11,213 bases of DNA from Thermoproteota archaeon (GTDB taxonomy: Archaea; Thermoproteota; Methanomethylicia; Methanomethylicales; B66-G16), in the NCBI GenBank assembly GCA_003649085.1, contig QMQV01000046.1, forward strand, positions 1-11,213. Reading direction: 5' to 3'. Below are positions 6,721 through 11,213 of this stretch, piece after piece. Within the stretch, counting starts at the first letter, position 1; each line of letters starts with the position of its first letter. A program made the position numbers and the translations under genes. The notes below the pieces were generated by a model. That model was not told where the DNA came from. It worked only from the letters and a program-made list of their open reading frames with translations, and searched no databases.

Positions 6721-7778
6721 GGCATTTTCACCAAGAGAGATTCTCGTAATGCCTTAACAAACTCTTCATCAGACAGCAAATAAGGGTAATTATAAATTGG
6801 CCCCTTAGGTTCTTCATTGTAAAAAGGCCTATTACATCCAGGACATCCACATGTTGTAAAAACACCATCATTAGAATTTAAAGCCTTCCACCAGTCTTTA
6901 AGAGGAATCTCTATTAACCTACCTTCATCATTAAAGATGAGGTCTTCGACTCTCACAACTCTCTTCGCGATTAAGTGCCTGGCTATCTGGATCCTCCTAT
7001 AGCTATCGAGATGTGGTCTTTGCATATGTTCAAGTGCTGTGCCCTTAACTGGAGTAAAGGCAAATAAGCTTGGGACGGCGCCTAAGTCTACAACCTTCTG
7101 TATAACAGAACATACATCATACTCACTTTCACCTAAACCAACAATTAAGTGAACTGAAACTTTCCCCTTACCAAAAACTTCAAGAGTCTCATTCAAAGCT
7201 CTCCAACAACCCTCCCATGTATATGGCCCCTTTACTGCAAACCCCTTAACCTTGTCGAAAATCTTTTGATTTGCAGCATCTAATGACACTCCCACCATGT
7301 CAACTCCCAACTCCCTCCACGCTAAGTAATACTCCTCTCCAATAGGCGGGCTTGACACCGAAATTGCGATATTACCGCAACTCTCACGTAGCTTCTTTAT
7401 AACGTTAAAACTCTCCCTAAGAACATCCTTACGATTAACGAGCTGTATGCAAATCCTAGCAAAACAAGCTCTTTTAAGCGCGTCAACAACATCTTTAAGC
7501 TTAAAGGAAGGCCAAGAAATCCTCGATAAATAGCTGATGTCCGTCAACGAGCTTCTAGCTTGAGGACAAAAAGCGCAATTGGCATCACACCTCGCGTCGT
7601 TATTTAAAAGCAAATAAGCTGTTGTAGGCTCGGCTTGAAGAAGACCTTTCATGAGCTTAAGCTTGACAGCAGTTCCGTAAGATACTCTAATAGACTGCAT
7701 AACACCTCTATAGCAAGAGTAAGGATCTCTCAATAAAGGGTTGTGGCTAACTTGAAAATCATACTCTTGAGGCAACAC
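6717..7778 (-). CDS. Radical SAM lipoyl synthase component (LipS1/LipS2 type, biotin synthase-related), 353 aa
   Basis: This is the first gene of the lipoate operon and probably the partner of the 324-aa radical SAM protein in making lipoyl groups. The cluster motif is CDANCAFC (Cys64, Cys68, Cys71; CxxxCxxC), preceded by PTTAYLL and followed by PQAR, as in archaeal biotin synthase-related enzymes. The TIM-barrel strands are recognisable, for example VGVSLDAAN (162-170) and LIVGLGESE (211-219). Near the C-terminus TCGCPGCNRPFYNE (309-322) holds a CxCxxC group that could bind an auxiliary Fe-S cluster. Biotin synthesis is less likely because lplA and lplB follow directly. The longest start is GTG 7778, overlapping the divergent JAMM gene; TTG 7733 or ATG 7700 are alternatives, none with a clearly good ribosome binding site. 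Confidence 0.78.
   Translation of the reverse strand: MLPQEYDFQVSHNPLLRDPYSCYRGVMQSIRVSYGTAVKLKLMKGLLQAEPTTAYLLLNNDARCDANCAFCPQARSSLTDISYLSRISWPSFKLKDVVDALKRACFARICIQLVNRKDVLRESFNVIKKLRESCGNIAISVSSPPIGEEYYLAWRELGVDMVGVSLDAANQKIFDKVKGFAVKGPYTWEGCWRALNETLEVFGKGKVSVHLIVGLGESEYDVCSVIQKVVDLGAVPSLFAFTPVKGTALEHMQRPHLDSYRRIQIARHLIAKRVVRVEDLIFNDEGRLIEIPLKDWWKALNSNDGVFTTCGCPGCNRPFYNEEPKGPIYNYPYLLSDEEFVKALRESLLVKMP
7707..7714 (+). promoter_or_regulatory. Possible TATA box for the JAMM-amzA operon
   Basis: TCTATAGC lies about 35 bases before the first start of the JAMM gene, inside the 5' part of the divergent radical SAM gene. The spacing would put a transcript start just before the JAMM start codon, giving an almost leaderless mRNA. 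The match is weak and the call tentative. Confidence 0.25.
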
Positions 7779-8159
7779 TATGAAAAATTACTAACGTTAG
7801 CTAGAAAATCTAGACCTATCGAGTCTTGCGCAATACTAATTGGCTTAGTCGAAGACGATAACGTCAAAGTAGCAGACATATTCCCGGTTAAAAACATCAA
7901 CGAATCTCCAACAAGCTTCAGCGTCTCACCAGAAGACATCTACAGAGTTTACAAAGCTGCCGAAGAAAAGAAAATGGATATTATAGCTATATTTCACTCA
8001 CATCCAGCATCTTCTTATCCCTCAGAGAAAGACCTTAACGGCATGACAAAGTGGCCTATAATATGGCTTATCATGGGCTTTGATGGCATGAGAGCTTTTA
8101 AGTTGGTGAATGGGCATGAATTAGTTGAAGTTGAAATATCCATAGTGGATGAGCCTTGA
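7743..8159 (+). CDS. JAMM/MPN+ zinc isopeptidase
   Basis: This is a small stand-alone JAMM domain protein, a zinc metallopeptidase of the kind that removes ubiquitin-like SAMP modifiers or processes sulfur-carrier proteins in archaea. The 138-aa product shows the expected Glu27 (in IESCAILIG) and the motif HSHPASSYPSEKD with His85, His87, Ser94 and Asp97. The spacing from the second His to Asp is 10 residues; the classical motif (HxHx7SxxD) has 11. The GTG start at 7743 gives MANLKIILLRQHYEKLL; TTG 7752 would give MKIILLRQHYEKLL, which looks like many relatives and may be the real start. An in-frame stop at 7734 rules out anything longer. It overlaps amzA by 4 bases. Substrate unknown; no ubiquitin-like gene is in the window. 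Confidence 0.92.
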   Translation: MANLKIILLRQHYEKLLTLARKSRPIESCAILIGLVEDDNVKVADIFPVKNINESPTSFSVSPEDIYRVYKAAEEKKMDIIAIFHSHPASSYPSEKDLNGMTKWPIIWLIMGFDGMRAFKLVNGHELVEVEISIVDEP

Positions 8160-8710
8160 CAATAAAGATAGGCATACAACGAGTAGGCAAAGTTGATTCT
8201 AGCATATTGAAATTACTTAGTGAAGAGCTTCCAAAAATCTTTAAAAATGCGGTAGTCGATGTGATCGACGTAGTAATCGATCCTCCTAGATCAGCATACG
8301 ATGTTCATAGGAAACAATGGCTCTCTCCATTAATCTTAAATTGCCTAGGCGCGTGCTCTCATCACAAAGCCTATGCGCGCATACTAGGAGTTGCTGACCT
8401 TGATGCTTACGTCCCTGGGCTAAACTTCGTATTTGGTGAAGCTCAACTCTACGGTAAGTTCTGCATCATATACCTACCTAGGCTACGCTTCTTTATAAAC
8501 ACCTTGGCTAAAGACCCGCTACAAGTCTTCTATGAAAGAGTTGTAAAAGAAGCCGTTCACGAACTTGGACACACGTTCGGTCTTAAGCACTGTTCAAAAC
8601 CTACGTGTGTGATGCGCTTCAGCAATAGTGTTTTAGACACAGACTTTAAGTCAAGTAAATTCTGCGAATCCTGTTCATCACAACTAGCTAAAATAGGTAT
8701 TATGGTTTAA
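8156..8710 (+). CDS. amzA: Archaemetzincin family zinc metalloprotease
   Basis: Archaemetzincins are cytosolic zinc peptidases of the metzincin clan whose natural substrates are unknown. The 184-aa protein carries the full signature HELGHTFGLKHC (135-146): zinc-binding His135, His139 and His145, with Glu136 as general base. Cys146 and Cys151, with CESC (170-173), form the second structural zinc site typical of the family. Met153 in CVMRFSNS fits the Met-turn. The length is normal. It starts with TTG overlapping the JAMM stop (TTGA), so the two peptidases form one translational unit. Its TAA stop overlaps the stop of the convergent regulator gene. No signal peptide is seen. Nothing essential is missing. 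Confidence 0.94.
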   Translation: MTIKIGIQRVGKVDSSILKLLSEELPKIFKNAVVDVIDVVIDPPRSAYDVHRKQWLSPLILNCLGACSHHKAYARILGVADLDAYVPGLNFVFGEAQLYGKFCIIYLPRLRFFINTLAKDPLQVFYERVVKEAVHELGHTFGLKHCSKPTCVMRFSNSVLDTDFKSSKFCESCSSQLAKIGIMV

Positions 8711-9522
8711 ACTGGTGTAGACTCATGCCACTTCTTCTCAAAAGCATCCATGAATATGCTTATTAAACCTTCATTTTTTGTATAGCTTGGTCTATAGTAT
8801 ATTGGCAGCTTAACATCCTTCTTGGTGGCCCATATTAAGAAGACAAGCTCCTTTCCATCACATAGTGTTCCTCTTATAGGATACCATTCATCAGGGAGCT
8901 TCTTAACTTCAGCTTTCATATCCTTAAGCTCCTTAACGATAGCTTGGTTAGCGTCATTAATAGTACTTAACAACACCTTAATTGATACTTTCCTGTCATG
9001 AGCCGCAAATAAAACCTCTCTAACTCTTGGATACCAATCAAACCTACCAGCTAAGATCCTAACTTCCTTCATAGCGCGATTAATTATCTGCGTGGTTCGT
9101 AACTCCATAGCCTTAAGGTCTTCAAGAGGCTCTAAAAGATCTTCAGCTTTAATTCCTAAGCGTTTTTCCCAATATATCGGCTCAAGTCCCCTTAAAAGCT
9201 CAGTAGCTGCTCTATCAACTTCTCCAAAAGCTTTCTCAAGCTCTCTCTTCCTATTTTCAAGAAGCTTATAGACGAAATCTCTAGGTGCCGCAGCCTTGAC
9301 TCTATTGTGTTCAACGAACACTGCTCCTTTGCGAACAAGCGAAGCTAATATATCTCTTGCCTCATCCTCGCTGACTTCAAATACTTCATATACCCTTTCA
9401 ACAACTTCTCCGTCCGCCTTCTCGACAAGGTTAAGGTAGCTCTTAGCTTCCTCCTCAGTAAAGCCGAGCTTAAGTAAAAGCTCCTTAAACTCCCGCATAG
9501 GCTCCTCTCCAGCCACTATCAA
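8707..9522 (-). CDS. TrmB-family transcriptional regulator
   Basis: This is probably a DNA-binding regulator with a sugar- or metabolite-sensing C-terminal domain. The 271-aa protein starts with a winged helix-turn-helix (about 12-80; LGFTEEEAKSYLNLV is the family's usual first helix pair). A charged helical linker likely to dimerise follows (about 84-115), then a C-terminal domain of the TrmB/phospholipase D-like effector type (about 135-265, with VRILAGRFDWYP and ISIFMDAFEKKW). The TTG start at 9522 overlaps the stop of the upstream phosphoesterase (TTGA). However, ATG 9498 (giving MREFKELLLKLGF) follows GGAGAGGAG by 3 bases and is equally credible. It is co-transcribed with the phosphoesterase. 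Its targets are not visible; the divergent permease promoter nearby is a candidate. Confidence 0.86.
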   Translation of the reverse strand: MIVAGEEPMREFKELLLKLGFTEEEAKSYLNLVEKADGEVVERVYEVFEVSEDEARDILASLVRKGAVFVEHNRVKAAAPRDFVYKLLENRKRELEKAFGEVDRAATELLRGLEPIYWEKRLGIKAEDLLEPLEDLKAMELRTTQIINRAMKEVRILAGRFDWYPRVREVLFAAHDRKVSIKVLLSTINDANQAIVKELKDMKAEVKKLPDEWYPIRGTLCDGKELVFLIWATKKDVKLPIYYRPSYTKNEGLISIFMDAFEKKWHESTPV

Positions 9523-10454
9523 CCTGACGTCGGAGTTAAAGACTTGACGTACCCATTTTCAATATCAATTAAGTAGCCAAGCAATATTCCTTGATCATAT
9601 GAGCTACCTGGATTTAAGCAAATGGTTCTACCAATTCTCGTAACTCCTCTAGACTCATGTATGTGCCCATGTAGCCCTAACATAGGTTGATACTCTTCAA
9701 TAGCTCTCCTCACAGCTTTACTACCAACAGGGACGGTAGCTCTACCACCATATTTTGGTCTAAGTTTTTCGTCAAGTTCAGGCGCCTCATCTAACTTGGA
9801 GTTATATGGAGGTGCGTGTAAATTAAAGATGCTGCTTTGAACATCCTTTATCTTCTCAGCCATAGCCTTTATTCTCTCATAGAGCTCTTCTTCACTACAC
9901 TCTCTAGGAGTCTTCCATGGAGTAGGGTTAGTCCACCCAGTACTTATCATCTCGATTCCCTTGAAAACTTCCAAAACCTTGCTTTCAGCTCTAATAATTC
10001 TCTTAGCCTCATCTATAACCGAGTCCACTTCGAGTCTATCGTCATTTCCAGGACATACATAGGCAACTAAGCCGTATTCTTCAAGCTTTCTATCAGCCCA
10101 TGCGACCCAATCCTTCAAAACTTGCTTTGAAAGCTCAATAAACAACTTTTCAACTTTTGCTGGGTTGCTTGCATATTCCTCATACTCTTCTCTGCTTAAC
10201 ACGTAAGGGTAAAGCCCCTTATCCCTTATTAACTCCATTATGTTCTTAACGTCGCTTTCCTTGACTACGAGTACCTGGTCTAAGAAACTTACTCTATATC
10301 GATTGTTTTCCTTTACGATAGGTATGATGGCTTTACCTGTTAAATCTCCTCCCAAGATTAAGATGTCCGCTTTATAGACTTTGCCCGCGTTAATGAATTT
10401 CCTCCAACATTTTTCAGATCCATGCACGTCAGTTGCAAAGAATATTCGTGGCAA
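9519..10454 (-). CDS. Calcineurin-like metallophosphoesterase
   Basis: This is a predicted two-metal phosphohydrolase; the substrate cannot be read from sequence. The 311-aa product shows the family motifs in order: DVHG (Asp9, His11), GGDLTG (Asp37), PGNDD (Asn137), NLHAPP (His213) and GHIH (His264, His266), followed by NPGSS (281-285). The GNDD form replaces the commoner GNHD/GNHE. The stretch between GGD and GND is about 98 residues, much longer than the usual roughly 30, and holds a charged, mostly helical insertion (about 45-127). The TTG start is preceded by GGGAGAG 4 bases upstream. The gene leads a two-gene operon with the TrmB-type regulator. It resembles Icc-related archaeal phosphoesterases of unknown role. 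Confidence 0.9.
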   Translation of the reverse strand: MPRIFFATDVHGSEKCWRKFINAGKVYKADILILGGDLTGKAIIPIVKENNRYRVSFLDQVLVVKESDVKNIMELIRDKGLYPYVLSREEYEEYASNPAKVEKLFIELSKQVLKDWVAWADRKLEEYGLVAYVCPGNDDRLEVDSVIDEAKRIIRAESKVLEVFKGIEMISTGWTNPTPWKTPRECSEEELYERIKAMAEKIKDVQSSIFNLHAPPYNSKLDEAPELDEKLRPKYGGRATVPVGSKAVRRAIEEYQPMLGLHGHIHESRGVTRIGRTICLNPGSSYDQGILLGYLIDIENGYVKSLTPTSG

Positions 10455-10458
10455 GAAT

Positions 10459-10465
10459 CTCTCCC
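10459..10465 (-). promoter_or_regulatory. Ribosome binding site for the metallophosphoesterase TTG start
   Basis: On the minus strand GGGAGAG is followed by 4 bases and then TTG 10454, supporting that start. Confidence 0.6.
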
Positions 10466-10480
10466 TTTTTAAAGCTTAAT

Positions 10481-10493
10481 GAAAGGTTTTATA
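10481..10493. promoter_or_regulatory. Candidate TATA region of the divergent promoter between phosphoesterase and permease
   Basis: The 115-base gap between the two divergent genes contains GAAAGGTTTTATA. Read on the plus strand this is a purine-rich BRE-like stretch plus TTTTATA, placing a permease transcript start near 10516-10520, just before the inverted repeat. Read on the minus strand it is TATAAAACC, placing a phosphoesterase start near 10464, just before its ribosome binding site. TATTTAAA at 10504-10511 is an alternative for either direction. I cannot decide between them without transcript ends. Confidence 0.4.
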
Positions 10494-10520
10494 GCAGCAT
10501 TTCTATTTAAAGCTGAAGGC

Positions 10521-10554
10521 TGAGAAGCCCTAATTTCAGATGAAGGGCTTCTCA
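10521..10554 (+). promoter_or_regulatory. Perfect 11-bp inverted repeat (hairpin or operator) in the permease leader
   Basis: TGAGAAGCCCT at 10521-10531 and AGGGCTTCTCA at 10544-10554 are exact inverse complements, separated by 12 bases. The right arm ends two bases before the permease ribosome binding site (GGAGGG, 10557-10562). It may be an mRNA stem-loop that tunes translation, or a dyad operator for a DNA-binding dimer downstream of the promoter. It is not followed by a T-run, so it is unlikely to be a terminator. Confidence 0.7.
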
Positions 10555-10556
10555 TT

Positions 10557-10562
10557 GGAGGG
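10557..10562 (+). promoter_or_regulatory. Ribosome binding site for the permease TTG start
   Basis: GGAGGG lies 7 bases before TTG 10570. A TAG at 10564-10566, in the permease frame, excludes any longer start, so this motif and TTG together define the 5' end. Confidence 0.65.
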
Positions 10563-10569
10563 TTAGAGG

Positions 10570-11213
10570 TTGGAGGATGGCGATTCAGATTCAGGCTTGC
10601 ATAGTACAAAAACCCTTTCTACAAGCTTTAACAAAATAAATGCTTCAAGTTCTAAACCAACGCTGTTTCTAAGGGAAGCATCAGGGCTTGTTAGAGCATG
10701 GTCTACATACGATGCCTTCGTCTACGCCACCTTATCAATCAACTTAGTGACGCTCGGACTATACATCTTCTCCTTCGCCGTCTGGTGGCCAAACGCTAAC
10801 TTAATACCCGCAATAATCATAAGCTCATTCTTCATGGCGTTTGAGGTCATAACATACGCATCGTTAATAGCAATAATGCCTAGAGCTGGCGGCGACTACG
10901 TTTGGCAAACTAGAGTTTTCGGCGGTTTCATAGGCTTCGTGCTAGCTGTGACGGGCTGGGTTTTCATACTATGGCATTGGGTGCCAATATATGGGCAAAT
11001 CTTAGTCTATGAAGTGTTTACCCCAATATTACTGTTGCTTGGCAATATAACTGGTAGCGAAGCACTCAAATCAGTGGCGTTATGGTTCTCTACAAGCGAT
11101 GGTCTCTTCGCATCAAGCATGATTGTGATAGTAGTCGTGTCGTTTATCATAAGCTTAGGAATGCGTTGGTATGCTAGGATACAAAAGTGGCTCTTCCACT
11201 TTGCTTTACTTGG
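10570..11213 (+). CDS. APC-superfamily amino acid permease, N-terminal part, 3' truncated by window edge
   Basis: This is an integral membrane transporter of the amino acid-polyamine-organocation (APC) superfamily; the substrate is not predictable. About 214 codons are present and the frame is still open at the last base. A polar, Ser/Asp-rich cytoplasmic tail (residues 1-35) leads into LREASGLVRAWSTYDAFVYA (34-53), the family's entry into helix 1 in archaeal members. Hydrophobic segments follow at about 50-70, 76-97, 118-145, 150-162 and 193-210. The loop IMPRAGGDYVWQTRV (about 98-112) is the conserved APC motif after helix 2. The start is TTG 10570 with ribosome binding site GGAGGG. It diverges from the phosphoesterase-regulator operon and carries a hairpin in its leader. 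The C-terminal half lies beyond the window. Confidence 0.87.
   Translation, partial: MEDGDSDSGLHSTKTLSTSFNKINASSSKPTLFLREASGLVRAWSTYDAFVYATLSINLVTLGLYIFSFAVWWPNANLIPAIIISSFFMAFEVITYASLIAIMPRAGGDYVWQTRVFGGFIGFVLAVTGWVFILWHWVPIYGQILVYEVFTPILLLLGNITGSEALKSVALWFSTSDGLFASSMIVIVVVSFIISLGMRWYARIQKWLFHFALL

Noticed and set aside
6717..7778. Biotin synthase (BioB)
   Set aside because: Sequence resembles biotin synthase-related proteins, but the operon with lplA, lplB and a second radical SAM gene fits lipoate formation, and no other biotin gene is near.
10521..10554. Inverted repeat as an intrinsic terminator
   Set aside because: No T-run follows, and it lies between divergent 5' ends where no terminator is expected.
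10577..10639. 20-codon ORF from ATG 10577 after GGAGG
   Set aside because: The SD-like bases touch the ATG with no spacer and the frame stops quickly; the permease frame from TTG 10570 shows clear membrane-transporter sequence.

Overview
The window is archaeal DNA, most likely Thermoproteota/TACK-related. The evidence is an archaellum gene block, an archaemetzincin, a stand-alone JAMM peptidase, a TrmB-family regulator, and a lipoate pathway built on two radical SAM proteins plus split LplA and LplB. Signals are also archaeal: Shine-Dalgarno (SD) motifs of the GGAGG/GAGGTG type, short TATA-like boxes and T-rich stops. Start-codon use is unusual, with TTG (sometimes GTG) predominating. No phylum can be fixed from sequence reading alone. 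Coding density is very high; genes overlap head-to-tail, tail-to-tail and probably head-to-head. I saw no tRNA, rRNA, CRISPR array or insertion sequence, and the only gene-free stretch over 100 bases is 10455-10569.

Region 1 (1-4776, + strand) is the 3' part of an archaellum (archaeal flagellum) operon: the C-terminal part of an archaellin, the stator/pseudoperiplasmic proteins ArlG and ArlF, the motor/assembly ATPase ArlI and the membrane platform ArlJ. No arlH lies between arlF and arlI, where crenarchaeal-type operons usually carry it. A T-run after the archaellin gene may lower read-through into the machinery genes.

Region 2 (7778-4763, - strand) is a four-gene lipoate operon: a 353-aa radical SAM protein, the lipoate-protein ligase catalytic subunit LplA, its small partner LplB, and a 324-aa radical SAM protein. 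All are overlapping or nearly so. The set matches the non-LipA route (LipS1/LipS2 type) for making and attaching lipoate to carrier proteins such as GcvH or 2-oxoacid dehydrogenase E2. It converges on arlJ with a 14-base overlap.

Region 3 (7743-8710, + strand) starts divergently from region 2, with possibly overlapping 5' ends. It encodes two small zinc metallopeptidases as an overlapping pair: a JAMM/MPN+ isopeptidase and an archaemetzincin. It ends tail-to-tail with region 4, the two stop codons sharing bases.

Region 4 (10454-8707, - strand) is a two-gene operon of a calcineurin-like metallophosphoesterase and a TrmB-family transcription regulator.

Region 5 (10570-11213, + strand) is the N-terminal part of an APC-superfamily amino acid permease, cut by the window end. 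Its leader holds a perfect 11-bp inverted repeat directly before the ribosome binding site, the most striking non-coding structure in the window. No wholly new system is evident. The points most worth following are the permease leader, the displaced or absent arlH, the complete alternative lipoate cluster, and a JAMM motif one residue shorter than canonical.
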